Shown here one piece after another: positions 8,989-17,965 of a stretch of DNA of 64,000 bases (positions are counted from its first letter, which is position 1; every line of letters starts with the position of its first letter). The notes under the pieces are model-generated. The model saw only the letters and a program-made list of their open reading frames with translations, ran no database searches and was not told the origin of the DNA. A program made the position numbers and the translations under genes. The DNA comes from Flammeovirga sp. EKP202 (GTDB taxonomy: Bacteria > Bacteroidota > Bacteroidia > Cytophagales > Flammeovirgaceae). Location: positions 1 through 64,000 of the forward strand of contig NZ_JACVVP010000033.1 of NCBI RefSeq assembly GCF_014534745.1, given 5' to 3'.

Positions 8989-9304
8989 GTAATAAAAACA
9001 CTTCATTTTCACTCTTCAATAACTACGATGACTACAAGAAAACAACACAATTTTTAAAATCATGGAAATTTGTACAGTCCTAAAATAATGATACACTAGG
9101 ACAAGGTAAAAAGTGGAGTGGGCTTCCTTATGGTTGAGGAGGTTCCATATTAGAATAACATTTTAACATTTCAGTATAAAGCGTGTAATACAATATTTTG
9201 ATGTGTAATTTTATCTTTTTTGATTATATAATAATATATGAAATAAAAAATTGTGTATGTTTATGGTGTAATACATCATTTATATATAATTAAAAACACA
9301 TAAA
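8989..9304. other. Promoter spacer before the uronate operon
   Basis: 316 bases without a gene, very A+T rich in the last 120. Apart from the operator-like palindrome at 9263-9279 and repeated GTGTAAT words (9183, 9206, 9266), I see no structure. Confidence 0.5.
9263..9279. promoter_or_regulatory. Operator-like palindrome before the uxuB-type gene
   Basis: ATGGTGTAATACATCAT is a 17-bp imperfect palindrome (one mismatched pair) 26 bases before the start at 9305. GTGTAATACA also occurs at 9183-9192. Either LacI-type protein encoded next to it could bind; the sequence differs from the kduI operator. Confidence 0.4.
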
Positions 9305-10147
9305 ATGACGGGACTAGCATTTACTGACTTAAAAGATAAAGTAGTTGTTGTGACTGGAGGGGCAGGTGTTTTGGGGTTAAGCATTTGTAAAGCATTTGCG
9401 ACGCATGGAGCGAAGTTGGCTATTGTAGACCTCAATCAAGAGAAAGCAGAAAAAATGGCTGCAGAGATGAGAGAAGAGTTTGGCAACGTTAATATTGGTT
9501 TATCAGCCAATGTATTAAACAAACCATCTTTGCTTGATGCAAAAGATATTATCAATAATGAACTGGGAAGCATTGACATTTTAGTGAATGGTGCAGGAGG
9601 AAATCACCCAAAAGCGACAACGCAAGTAGAGCAAATGGTGGAAGATGATGAAGAAGGTGCTTTCTATGATCTTGATTTAGAGGGGTTTGACTTTGTGTTT
9701 GACTTAAACTTCAAAGGTACATTACTTCCTTCTATGGTATTTACCAAAGATATGATTGGGAAAGGAAACAAAGGTGTAGTATTGAACATCTCTTCAATGA
9801 ACGCTTACAAGCCTTTGACAAAGATCCCTGCTTACTCAGCAGCAAAATCATCGATTAATAATTTTACGGAATGGTTGGCAATGCATTTAGCACCTCAAGA
9901 AATTAGAGTAAATGCCATTGCTCCAGGATTTTTTATCACAGATCAGAATAGATTTTTAGTGACCAATGAAGACGGTTCTTACACTGCCAGAGGTCAAAAA
10001 ATTGTAAATGGAACACCAATGGCAAAGTTTGGGGAACCAGAAGATGTTCAAGGAGCAGTCCTTTATTTATGCTCTGATATTTCTTCTTTCGTGACCGGAA
10101 TTTGCATTCCAATTGATGGTGGTTATAACGCATATAGTGGAGTATAA
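9305..10147 (+). CDS. uxuB: SDR-family D-mannonate oxidoreductase (fructuronate reductase, UxuB/YjmF type)
   Basis: A 280-residue classical short-chain dehydrogenase likely to reduce D-fructuronate to D-mannonate with NAD(P)H. Seen: the cofactor loop [15 protein letters not shown] (about residues 14-28), NGAGGNHP, the catalytic Ser in [21 protein letters not shown] with Tyr and Lys in YSAAK, and the C-terminal [23 protein letters not shown]...[12 protein letters not shown]...[11 protein letters not shown]. That C-terminal signature is typical of the SDR-type mannonate oxidoreductases of the Bacillus YjmF kind. The uxuA start overlaps its stop (TAATG), so the two are translationally coupled, which supports this substrate. 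A KduD-like role (2-deoxy-gluconate dehydrogenase) is the main alternative. Confidence 0.85.
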   Translation: MTGLAFTDLKDKVVVVTGGAGVLGLSICKAFATHGAKLAIVDLNQEKAEKMAAEMREEFGNVNIGLSANVLNKPSLLDAKDIINNELGSIDILVNGAGGNHPKATTQVEQMVEDDEEGAFYDLDLEGFDFVFDLNFKGTLLPSMVFTKDMIGKGNKGVVLNISSMNAYKPLTKIPAYSAAKSSINNFTEWLAMHLAPQEIRVNAIAPGFFITDQNRFLVTNEDGSYTARGQKIVNGTPMAKFGEPEDVQGAVLYLCSDISSFVTGICIPIDGGYNAYSGV

Positions 10148-11370
10148 TGAAAAATTTAGGATTAGAACAAACATGGAGATGGTACGGGCCAAATGATCCT
10201 GTATCGTTATTGGACATTAAGCAAGCAGGCGCTACGGGTATCGTTTCAGCATTGCATCACATCCCTAACGGAGAGGTTTGGACAGTAGAGGAAATCACAA
10301 AGAGAAAGGAAGTGATTGAAGCAGTGGGGCTGACTTGGTCAGTGGTTGAAAGTATACCGGTGCATGAAGACATTAAGAAGCAGACGGGAGATTACAAACT
10401 TTATATCGAAAACTATAAACAGTCGATCAAGAACTTATCGGCTTGTGGTATCGATACGGTTTGCTACAACTTTATGCCAGTTTTAGACTGGACAAGAACA
10501 GATTTGTCTTATAAAGTAGAAGATGGTTCAGAAGCATTGCGTTTTGATGTGTATGAATTTGCTGCTTTTGAGTTATTCTTATTAAAAAGAGAAGGGGCAG
10601 AAAAAGTATATTCAGTAGAGGATCAAAAGAAAGCCAAAGCTGTTTTTGATCAAATGTCAGAAGAGAAGAAAGCAGAGTTGGTGAAAAACATCATTGCAGG
10701 TCTTCCAGGTGCTGAAGAAGGGTATACCTTGGAGCAATTCCAATCTGTATTGGACAGTTATAACGGCATTGATGCTCAGAAATTAAGAGAGAATTTAAAA
10801 GATTTCTTGTCAGAGATTGTCCCTGTAGCCGAAGAACAAGGCGTGTATTTAACCATTCATCCAGATGACCCTCCTTATCAGATTTTGGGATTGCCAAGAG
10901 TGGTAAGCACTGCACAAGATGTAGCATGGTTATTTGAGCAAGTGCCTTCATTACATAATGGCTTGACTTTCTGTACAGGTTCTTTTGGGGTAAGATCAGA
11001 TAATGATTTAGTGGAAATGGTGAAACAATTTGCTGATAGAATCAATTTTATCCATCTTAGAAGCACAAAAAGAGATGATATCGGTAACTTCTACGAAGCC
11101 AATCACTTAGAAGGAGATGTGGATATGTTTGGTGTGATGAAAGCACTTTTAGAAGAACAGTCCAGAAGAATCAATGAGGGGAAAGGAGAGGTAAGGATGC
11201 CAATGCGCCCTGATCATGGACATAAAATGTTGGATGATTTGGTGAAAAAGACAAACCCAGGTTATTCTGGTATTGGTAGACTGAGAGGATTGGCAGAGTT
11301 GAGAGGACTGATGCATGGAATAATTTTATCTGAACAAAAAGAAGTATTGTGCATAGAAGAAAGTCTATAA
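10147..11370 (+). CDS. uxuA: D-mannonate dehydratase (UxuA)
   Basis: Dehydrates D-mannonate to 2-keto-3-deoxy-D-gluconate in the cytoplasm. The 407-residue TIM-barrel protein shows the family signatures: [37 protein letters not shown] at the start, [71 protein letters not shown] and [13 protein letters not shown] (metal-binding His, Cys, Asp positions retained). Length is normal. The start overlaps the preceding stop by one base. Its own 3' end overlaps the next gene (LacI-type, start 11349) by 22 bases, so all three form one operon. Confidence 0.96.
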   Translation: MKNLGLEQTWRWYGPNDPVSLLDIKQAGATGIVSALHHIPNGEVWTVEEITKRKEVIEAVGLTWSVVESIPVHEDIKKQTGDYKLYIENYKQSIKNLSACGIDTVCYNFMPVLDWTRTDLSYKVEDGSEALRFDVYEFAAFELFLLKREGAEKVYSVEDQKKAKAVFDQMSEEKKAELVKNIIAGLPGAEEGYTLEQFQSVLDSYNGIDAQKLRENLKDFLSEIVPVAEEQGVYLTIHPDDPPYQILGLPRVVSTAQDVAWLFEQVPSLHNGLTFCTGSFGVRSDNDLVEMVKQFADRINFIHLRSTKRDDIGNFYEANHLEGDVDMFGVMKALLEEQSRRINEGKGEVRMPMRPDHGHKMLDDLVKKTNPGYSGIGRLRGLAELRGLMHGIILSEQKEVLCIEESL

Positions 11371-12368
11371 GAATTCAAGAGATCGCAGAAAAGGCAGGTG
11401 TTTCAGTAGGTACGGTAGACCGTGCTCTTCATGACAGAGGGAGAGTAGCGCAAAAAACCAAAGATACTGTAATGAAAATTGCTGCTGAACTAGGCTACGC
11501 AGTCCCCAAAACCATTGACCGAAAAATCGAAATAGGTGTTTTACTTCCTGATCCGAGTACAAATTCATATTGGGAAAAACCATTGGAAGGGATAGTACAG
11601 GCCGCAGATCTTTTGAATGATACAGGCTTATCCATCCACCTTCAGCTTTTTGATTACAACAACGAAAACGATTACCTACAAAATGGGCATCAGTTGTTGG
11701 ATGCAAAGCTGGAGGGGATGATTGTTCACCCCAAATACAAGGAGGTTACTTTTGAGCTGATCCGAAGAGCAGAACAGGATGAAATGAAATTGGCATTTAT
11801 TGATATGAATGTCATGGAAATTGAACCTGATTATTTCATCGGTCAAAACATTGATGCTTGCGGAGCTTTAGTGGGAAGATTAATTGAGATTTCTACTAGA
11901 GCAAAAGAAGATATTTGGGTGGTCAATCCTTATCACGATGAACGCTTACCTATCTCTTTTCAAAGGGAAAGAGCAGTGGTGAATTTCTTAACAAAAAGAG
12001 GGCAGGATCGATCTAATATTGTCATTATCGATCTTCCTTTAAAAGATAAAAATGCATCTTCTTTTTTTGAAGGTAAGGATAGTCCAAAAGCAATCTATGT
12101 TACCAACTCTAGAGTAGCAGAAACTTATGCTTTGATGAAAGAAGTTCAACATTTTGAAGACAAAGAAACGGTCTTTATAGGACATGATTTGTTGGAAGAC
12201 AATAAAGAGCTTTTAAAATCAGAGAAAATTGATTTTCTAATCACCCAAGATTCTACAAGACAGGGTAGAGAGGTGTTGGAAAATCTTTACAAAATAGTAA
12301 AAAGTAAACAACACAAGAAAATAGAAACACTATTGCCTCCATCATTGGTAACAAAGGAGAATAGCTAA
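11349..12368 (+). CDS. LacI-type regulator with sugar-binding domain, in the uxuA operon
   Basis: 339 residues: [37 protein letters not shown] near the N-terminus, a hinge LGYAVPK, then a type I periplasmic-binding-protein-like domain ([31 protein letters not shown], ...[14 protein letters not shown]). The [11 protein letters not shown] form of the recognition helix is common in Bacteroidota regulators of sugar acid operons. Its start lies inside the end of uxuA (22-base overlap), so it is made with the enzymes it may control. The ligand is likely a hexuronate or KDG, by context only. It is distinct in sequence from the LacI protein at 7945. Confidence 0.87.
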   Translation: MHRRKSIRIQEIAEKAGVSVGTVDRALHDRGRVAQKTKDTVMKIAAELGYAVPKTIDRKIEIGVLLPDPSTNSYWEKPLEGIVQAADLLNDTGLSIHLQLFDYNNENDYLQNGHQLLDAKLEGMIVHPKYKEVTFELIRRAEQDEMKLAFIDMNVMEIEPDYFIGQNIDACGALVGRLIEISTRAKEDIWVVNPYHDERLPISFQRERAVVNFLTKRGQDRSNIVIIDLPLKDKNASSFFEGKDSPKAIYVTNSRVAETYALMKEVQHFEDKETVFIGHDLLEDNKELLKSEKIDFLITQDSTRQGREVLENLYKIVKSKQHKKIETLLPPSLVTKENS

Positions 12369-12370
12369 CT

Positions 12371-12414
12371 CTTCATCATCAGCCCACGACTTAAGTCGTG
12401 GGCTGATGATGAAG
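12371..12414. repeat. 44-bp perfect palindrome after the uronate operon
   Basis: CTTCATCATCAGCCCACGAC and its exact reverse complement meet with no loop. The inner CCCACGACTTAAGTCGTGGG is of the kind of REP-like palindrome often dispersed in genomes. It begins three bases after the LacI-type stop codon. No T-run follows, so it could serve as an RNA-stabilising 3' hairpin as well as a repeat. Confidence 0.7.
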
Positions 12415-12611
12415 CATAGAGCGTACTTACATAATGGTGTTGTGCGGTGTATTCTATTTTCAGATACTAATCTTTTTTTGAGTGAAGAGTTAAGGTGGTT
12501 CGTATAGACTTTGCAATACAACTTCTGAATCACAACACGATCCACTCTCTTCATTCTTCATTCTAAACTCTTCACTCAAAAAATGATCGTGTCGTATAAG
12601 AAAATACTAAC

Positions 12612-14024
12612 ATGAAAGCATTTATACACGAAGATTTCATTCTTGAAAATAAATACGCTAAACAACTTTTCCACAATTTTGCGAAGGATATGCCCATCAT
12701 AGACTACCATAATCATCTTTCAACGAAGGACATTGCGGAGGATAGACAATATCAGAACATCACGCAAGCGTGGTTAGAAGGAGATCACTACAAGTGGAGA
12801 GCGATGAGAGCGAATGGTGTCAGCGAAGAATACATAACGGGAAATAAATCTGAAAAGGAGAAATTTTTGAAATGGGCAGCAACTGTCCCACATACGCTAA
12901 GAAACCCGTTATTTCACTGGACGCATTTAGAGCTGAAGACTTATTTCAATCTTGATACTTTACTTTCTTCATCTTCAGCGAATGAAGTGTATGATCAAAC
13001 TTCCAATTTATTACAACTCCCGGAAAACAGTTGTAGAAATCTATTAGCTCAAAAGAATGTAAAGTTAGTAGGGACTACAGATGATCCTTTAGATACTTTA
13101 GAGGACCACCAGAAAAATAACAATGAAAACAAAGTGACCATGGTATGCCCGACATGGAGACCTGATAATATATTAGGAATTGAAAAAGGGAAAGACTTTC
13201 TAAACTATGTGAATCGCTTGGAAGAAGTGGCAGGCAAAGAGATTACTTCATATGAAATCTTATTGGAAGTTTTGAAAGATAGAATGGCTCACTTCAATGC
13301 GGTGGGTTGTAAAATGTCTGATCATAGTTTATCAGAAGTACCCACGGGTGAGGCTGAAATTGAAGAGGTGGAAGGTATTTTTAAGAAGTCATTAAAAGGA
13401 ATAACGTTGACCAAAGAAGATCAAAATGCATACAAAAAGCATTTATTGATCGAAATGGGTAAAGAGTACCATCGTTTAGGTTGGGTGATGCAGTTACACG
13501 TTGGAGCATTAAGAAATAATTCTGAACGACAATTTAAAAAATTAGGTCCAGATACAGGTTTCGATTCCATTTCTGATAGCAATCATGTGATTCCACTTTC
13601 AAAGATTTTGAGTGATATGGATTTAAAAGGACAATTGCCGAAAACAATTATTTATAATCTTAACCCAGCTGACAACTATCCAATGGGTACATTGGTGGGG
13701 AATTTCCAAGATGGGATCACTCCAGGTAAAATTCAATTGGGTTCTGGTTGGTGGTTTTTAGATCAGAAGGAAGCCATGGAATGGCAAATCAACACGCTTT
13801 CTAACATTGGTTTACTAAGCAAATTCGTAGGAATGCTTACTGATTCAAGAAGTTTCCTTTCTTTCCCAAGGCATGAGTATTTCAGAAGAACACTCTGCAA
13901 CCTATTAGGGAATGATATTGAGAAAGGATTGGTCCCTAATGACATCAATTGGGTAGGAAGCTTGGTGCAAGACATTTGCTATAATAATATCAAGCAATAT
14001 GCTTTCTCAGACTTAAAATTATAA
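12612..14024 (+). CDS. uxaC: Uronate isomerase (glucuronate/galacturonate isomerase, UxaC)
   Basis: Interconverts D-glucuronate and D-fructuronate, or D-galacturonate and D-tagaturonate. The 470-residue amidohydrolase-fold protein has the metal-binding PIIDYHNHLSTKDIAED near the N-terminus, LFHWTHLELKTYF, TTDDPLDTLEDH, MVCPTWRPDN, GWVMQLHVGALRNNS, LGSGWWFLDQKEAMEWQ and LTDSRSFLSFPRHEYFRRTLCNLLG at the C-terminus, all typical. It lies 243 bases past the uxuA operon, beyond a 44-bp palindrome, so it may have its own promoter. With uxuB-type and uxuA it completes the route from glucuronate to KDG. Confidence 0.96.
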   Translation: MKAFIHEDFILENKYAKQLFHNFAKDMPIIDYHNHLSTKDIAEDRQYQNITQAWLEGDHYKWRAMRANGVSEEYITGNKSEKEKFLKWAATVPHTLRNPLFHWTHLELKTYFNLDTLLSSSSANEVYDQTSNLLQLPENSCRNLLAQKNVKLVGTTDDPLDTLEDHQKNNNENKVTMVCPTWRPDNILGIEKGKDFLNYVNRLEEVAGKEITSYEILLEVLKDRMAHFNAVGCKMSDHSLSEVPTGEAEIEEVEGIFKKSLKGITLTKEDQNAYKKHLLIEMGKEYHRLGWVMQLHVGALRNNSERQFKKLGPDTGFDSISDSNHVIPLSKILSDMDLKGQLPKTIIYNLNPADNYPMGTLVGNFQDGITPGKIQLGSGWWFLDQKEAMEWQINTLSNIGLLSKFVGMLTDSRSFLSFPRHEYFRRTLCNLLGNDIEKGLVPNDINWVGSLVQDICYNNIKQYAFSDLKL

Positions 14025-14045
14025 TAGAAGGAGTGTTTTAGGTGA

Positions 14046-14079
14046 GAGGTAACAGGTAAGAGGTAACAGGTAAGAGGTA
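14046..14079. repeat. 14-bp short tandem repeat
   Basis: GAGGTAACAGGTAA is repeated exactly twice with a third partial unit GAGGTA. It lies just after the uxaC stop codon. Confidence 0.6.
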
Positions 14080-14240
14080 TGAGAGGGTAGTTTTTTTTCA
14101 ATATGGTAATTCATCAAATTGAAAGTTTACCCTCTGCATTGCGTCTTACGAACCACCTAAAAATCATTTTCATACCTATAGTAAAAGGTGTTTTTATTCC
14201 CTAATCCTTGATTTATATAAAACAATAAAAGATTGAATGC

Positions 14241-14293
14241 AAGGGCTAATCTCTGTCTTGTTTTGTATGTGTTTGACGGAGAGAAGCCCTTTA
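14241..14293 (+). promoter_or_regulatory. Long hairpin in the leader of the aldolase gene
   Basis: AAGGGCT..ATCTCTGTC (14241-14257) pairs with GACGGAGAG..AGCCCTT (14275-14292) around a 17-base loop. It ends 27 bases before the aldolase start. It could be the uxaC terminator or a leader structure acting on the aldolase. Confidence 0.45.
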
Positions 14294-14319
14294 CAATAAA
14301 GACATAAAAGCAGTAACAA

Positions 14320-15024
14320 ATGGCAAAGTTTTCAAGAATTGAAGTAATACAGAAAATGGGTGAAATTGGTATGGTTCCCGTTTTCTTTCATAAAGATATA
14401 GAGGTAGCAAAACAAGTTTTGAAGGCTACATATGAAGGTGGATGTAGAGTTTTTGAATTCACCAATAGAGGAGACGGAGCACACGTCATCTTTCAAGCCT
14501 TATTGGATTATGTTAGAGAAGAACTTCCCGAAATGATGTTGGGAATTGGCTCTATTGTAGACCCAACCACTGCAAGCTTATACATTCAAATGGGTGCAGA
14601 TTTTATCGTTTGTCCTTTTTTAAATGAAGAAGTAATTAAGATTTGTAACCGCAGAAAAGTGGCAGTAAGCCCAGGTTGTGGATCGGTATCAGAGATAGGT
14701 AGAGCAGAAGAGTTAGGTGTAGAGTTAGTGAAAGTATTCCCAGCAGCACAGGTAGGCGGTCCAGGTTTTATAAAAGGAGTGAAAGCACCATGCCCTTGGT
14801 CCACCATCATGCCTACAGGAGGTGTGACTACTGAGAAAGAAAATATTGCTTCTTGGTTGAAAGCCGGAGCACATTGTGTGGGAATCGGATCAAATCTTAT
14901 TGTTAAGGATGCTTCAGGCAATATAGATTTTGAAGGCATCAAAGCATTGACCACTCAAGTTGTGAACGATATCATTGATATCAGATCTGTATCACCAAAA
15001 GAAACTCCCGTTTTAGCGAACTAG
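14320..15024 (+). CDS. eda: KDPG/KHG-type aldolase (bifunctional 2-keto-4-hydroxyglutarate/KDPG aldolase)
   Basis: Class I aldolase that cleaves 2-keto-3-deoxy-6-phosphogluconate to pyruvate and glyceraldehyde-3-phosphate, the last step of the uronate route. 234 residues. Seen: GMVPVFFHKDIEVAKQVLKATYEGGCRVFEFTNRG, GIGSIVDPTTASLYIQMGADFIVCPFL, AVSPGCGSVSEI, the Schiff-base Lys in ELVKVFPAAQVGG, and MPTGGV. The FEFTNRG form instead of E-T-x-R, with the PGCGS loop, is the variant common in Bacteroidota. No KDG kinase gene is in the window, so either the kinase is elsewhere or this enzyme takes unphosphorylated KDG. Ends in a strong terminator. Confidence 0.9.
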   Translation: MAKFSRIEVIQKMGEIGMVPVFFHKDIEVAKQVLKATYEGGCRVFEFTNRGDGAHVIFQALLDYVREELPEMMLGIGSIVDPTTASLYIQMGADFIVCPFLNEEVIKICNRRKVAVSPGCGSVSEIGRAEELGVELVKVFPAAQVGGPGFIKGVKAPCPWSTIMPTGGVTTEKENIASWLKAGAHCVGIGSNLIVKDASGNIDFEGIKALTTQVVNDIIDIRSVSPKETPVLAN

Positions 15025-15059
15025 AGTAATTTGCTAAACAATACGGTTTTCTATTTAAT

Positions 15060-15110
15060 AACCTCAACGATTAAATTGTTTGAATAAAATGATTTAGCCG
15101 TTGAGGTTTT
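15060..15110 (+). terminator. Terminator of the aldolase gene
   Basis: AACCTCAACG (15060) pairs with CGTTGAGGTT, followed by TTATTATTAA. The stem extends inward through TAAAT/ATTTA with two mismatches. Confidence 0.65.
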
Positions 15111-15547
15111 ATTATTAATACATAGTGAGCTGAACACCATTGCTGTCATTTTAATGTATGCAAAATGTTATAGCAATTAATAATTAGTATTACATTTTTA
15201 TAATCAAAAAAAGTATTTAAATTGAAAGAGATTAAACAGCAAATGACAAGCTAATTTTCATTGTATGTTTAACAACCCTATGTATGCTACTTCAATTTAC
15301 TTCTACCAAAGTCTTATATTGACTAAAACAAATTAACTATGAGACCAGCTTTTTCTAATCAAAACACTTCCACAAATCCACTATTTTAACCTCTTTAAAA
15401 TGAGTTTAGAACGGTATGTTTTTACCGTTGTTTATTCTTTGATGACTGGGTTTGTAGGTGTATATAATTAGTATAGTAGACTTCGAAGTAACTCGACTAA
15501 ATAGGGAAATTGTACCAAAATATTTTTCATTTAACAACATTAGATCC
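15111..15547. other. A+T-rich spacer
   Basis: About 440 bases without a supportable gene. A GTG-started extension of the next ORF begins at 15458 but has no ribosome-binding or composition support. I see no repeat, RNA or operator here. Confidence 0.4.
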
Positions 15548-17788
15548 ATGGATTTAAAATCAATTTTGCCATCAACCTTAAAGGTGTTTAGTGACGAAAC
15601 ATTGTTAGACAAAAAGGAATTTTCTTTAGAAGACATTTCTTTTGATGACACACAACAATTTCCACTAACTGTTTTTAATAATGCAGTAAATTTAGAACTG
15701 ACTACAGATGCTGGTTTAAAAATCAATGTTTACAATGATAAGGATGATTTTGATGAGAAGGGTGAAAAATCTTTAAGTTTGAAAAACGTTGGGTGTGGAG
15801 AAGATATCAGTTCATTGTTGAATTCATCTTCAATGATAGAATATCAATTGGCAGCCAACTTGAAGGGTAAAGGTTCTACTTCGATTAAAGATATTTTTAC
15901 ATTAAAGGCAAACACTTCTGCAAGTGCAAAGTTATCCTTTTTAAAATGGCACGGCCTAAATGTAACAACCAAGGAGGCTGTAAGTAATGATTTGGCTAAT
16001 TTTAAACACATTCTAACGAATGATTACATTCAAAATTTAGATGTAAATGAAGGGGTTCGTTTTGCTTTTGATGCTGGTGTAGGGCTAAACTTTAGTGTTG
16101 ATGTCGTTGAATTGATGTCAACAATTCTCAATCCTTCTACAACGCTTATAGATAACAATTTTCTTTTTAAGGTAAATACAGACTTAAAGCTTTCTTTTGA
16201 AATGAAGAGGCTTGGAGATTATGAAACGTGTTTAAGAGTTAAACCTGATGGGAAAGTAATCGTTCAAATCTCTAAATTAAAGGAAAAAGTTGTCGAAGGG
16301 AAATTAGCTGGAAAACTGTCCTTTAGTTTGACATCTGATAGTAAGAATGCCGTAGAAAAATTAATTAACGAGTACTATGAAGGTTATTTGGGAGATACTT
16401 TTGACAACATAGATCAATATGTTAATGATGATAATATTGAGAAACTTAAAAAATTAGGTGAGCGATTATTCGGTACAGATGACATTGAGTACCTCGATGA
16501 GATCAAGGATAAATATGAAGAAATTAAAAAGACAGTTTCTGATCATAAGGAAAGTATATCTGAAACACTGAACGAAACTTTAGTAGCAGAAATGTCCTAC
16601 GCAATTAGAAAGTTAAAATCTTCTCAATCACTTATTACTTTTGAAACGGATAAAGCCACGATTTCTAATAATTTAAAACAGTTGTTGACCTTTAAAATTG
16701 ATCATTTTCAGCATTCAGATTTAGAAGACGTTGTGAATGTGAAAGAGTTCTTGGGAATAGAAAGAGAAAATAAACTTCATCAATTTAATTTCTCTCTTAG
16801 ACTAGGAAAGTGGGGAGTTGGAAGAAGTCGTTCAACTGAAATTGATGTTAAAGAAACAATATATAAGGGAGATAAAGACCTTAGGGAAATTGACTTTGGC
16901 GTTACCAAGAATTTTACGCAAGAGAAATATCATAAGGACTACTCAAGAAGCGTTATTTTTGATTATGATGTTATCACTACTGAACCCCAAGAAGTACTAA
17001 AGTATTCTGATCTAGAACATTCAATCACCATTAAAATGAAATCGACTTTCGGAAGTAAATTCAAGAAGGCCAAAAAGCATTTAAGATGGGATTTTAATAG
17101 TGCTTCAATTTTTGAATTACTCAAAGATGAGAAATACGAAAAAACACTTGATGAGGCATGTACTAAGATTAATGATTTTGAGGGAGTGACTTCTGAATTA
17201 GTACTCCGTTTTCCTGACAAACTACTTCGATTGATAGTACCAAAAATTAGTGCAAATTATGCTAAAGATAATTATTGGAGGTTGTTGGGTATAGCAGAGG
17301 AGCCTTTTGAGGATATTCCAGAATCTTATATTGCCAATGTAAGAGGTGCATTTTATGAAGCATTTTTTAGTAGGTTAAACCCATATAAAAAGGTAGAATT
17401 AATCTTTCAGACAGACACTTTTAGCCAGTATGACTCTAAATGGAAACTGAAAATGAAGAATAGATTTAAACCTGTAGGCAATAACAATAAAATTCTAAAA
17501 TTTTTAAACTGGCATCGTTTCAGAGATGATAAGCTCGAAAAGGCAATTTCTTCTTTAAAGACAATATTCAACGCAGATAATCAAGTTGTAAACGGTAAAA
17601 AAGACAATCATTTCTATGATCTTTTCGGAAAAAAAGGCAAAACAGCTTTCATCCATGAAATGCACGGTGACGATCATGAAATTCTGGGTAGATTACTACT
17701 TGAATTTGTAAAACAAAATGATCTATCAAGCGAGATTCAAAAATCATTTGTAATTAAAAAAGGAGATGAAAATATAATCAATCTATAA
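15548..17788 (+). CDS. Large orphan protein, unknown function
   Basis: 746 residues from the ATG at 15548 (a GTG-started extension to 15458 is possible). There is no signal peptide, no membrane segment and no motif I recognise. The composition suggests three parts: an N-terminal beta-rich half (about 1-300) with alternating hydrophobic strands (VRFAFDAGVGLNFSVDVV, KVNTDLKLSFEMKRLG, KLAGKLSFSLT); a helical, charged middle (about 300-375: DDNIEKLKKLGERLFGTDDIEYLDEIKDKYEEIKKTVSDHKESISETL); and a second beta-rich part (FNFSLRLGKWGVGRSRSTEIDV) leading to a Lys/Asp-rich C-terminus ending in KKGDENIINL. It stands alone between two terminators, not in the glycan operons. Base composition resembles its neighbours. 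Confidence 0.8.
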   Translation: MDLKSILPSTLKVFSDETLLDKKEFSLEDISFDDTQQFPLTVFNNAVNLELTTDAGLKINVYNDKDDFDEKGEKSLSLKNVGCGEDISSLLNSSSMIEYQLAANLKGKGSTSIKDIFTLKANTSASAKLSFLKWHGLNVTTKEAVSNDLANFKHILTNDYIQNLDVNEGVRFAFDAGVGLNFSVDVVELMSTILNPSTTLIDNNFLFKVNTDLKLSFEMKRLGDYETCLRVKPDGKVIVQISKLKEKVVEGKLAGKLSFSLTSDSKNAVEKLINEYYEGYLGDTFDNIDQYVNDDNIEKLKKLGERLFGTDDIEYLDEIKDKYEEIKKTVSDHKESISETLNETLVAEMSYAIRKLKSSQSLITFETDKATISNNLKQLLTFKIDHFQHSDLEDVVNVKEFLGIERENKLHQFNFSLRLGKWGVGRSRSTEIDVKETIYKGDKDLREIDFGVTKNFTQEKYHKDYSRSVIFDYDVITTEPQEVLKYSDLEHSITIKMKSTFGSKFKKAKKHLRWDFNSASIFELLKDEKYEKTLDEACTKINDFEGVTSELVLRFPDKLLRLIVPKISANYAKDNYWRLLGIAEEPFEDIPESYIANVRGAFYEAFFSRLNPYKKVELIFQTDTFSQYDSKWKLKMKNRFKPVGNNNKILKFLNWHRFRDDKLEKAISSLKTIFNADNQVVNGKKDNHFYDLFGKKGKTAFIHEMHGDDHEILGRLLLEFVKQNDLSSEIQKSFVIKKGDENIINL

Positions 17789-17798
17789 ATTAGTGCTA

Positions 17799-17842
17799 AG
17801 AGGCTGTCTCATAATACAATGAGGCAGCCTTTAATTTTTTTC
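17799..17842 (+). terminator. Terminator after the orphan gene
   Basis: AGGCTGTCTCAT pairs with ATGAGGCAGCCT around AATACA, followed by TTAATTTTTTTC. Confidence 0.75.
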
Positions 17843-17965
17843 AAAAAGTCTATCGTTACGGATAAAAGTCAGAAGCAAAAATACCTTTTATTATAATTGT
17901 CATTCGAAAATAAAATTGTAACTTCATTTTTATTTCTAAATCAACCAATTGAATTAAACTTTCAA

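Noticed and set aside
12480-12530. Degenerate RAYT-type REP upstream of uxaC, with a partner near 14125-14160
   Set aside because: GGTGGTTCGTA and GCAATnCA-like words occur in inverted order on both sides of uxaC, but the GTAG and hairpin are lost. Resemblance is too weak to call.
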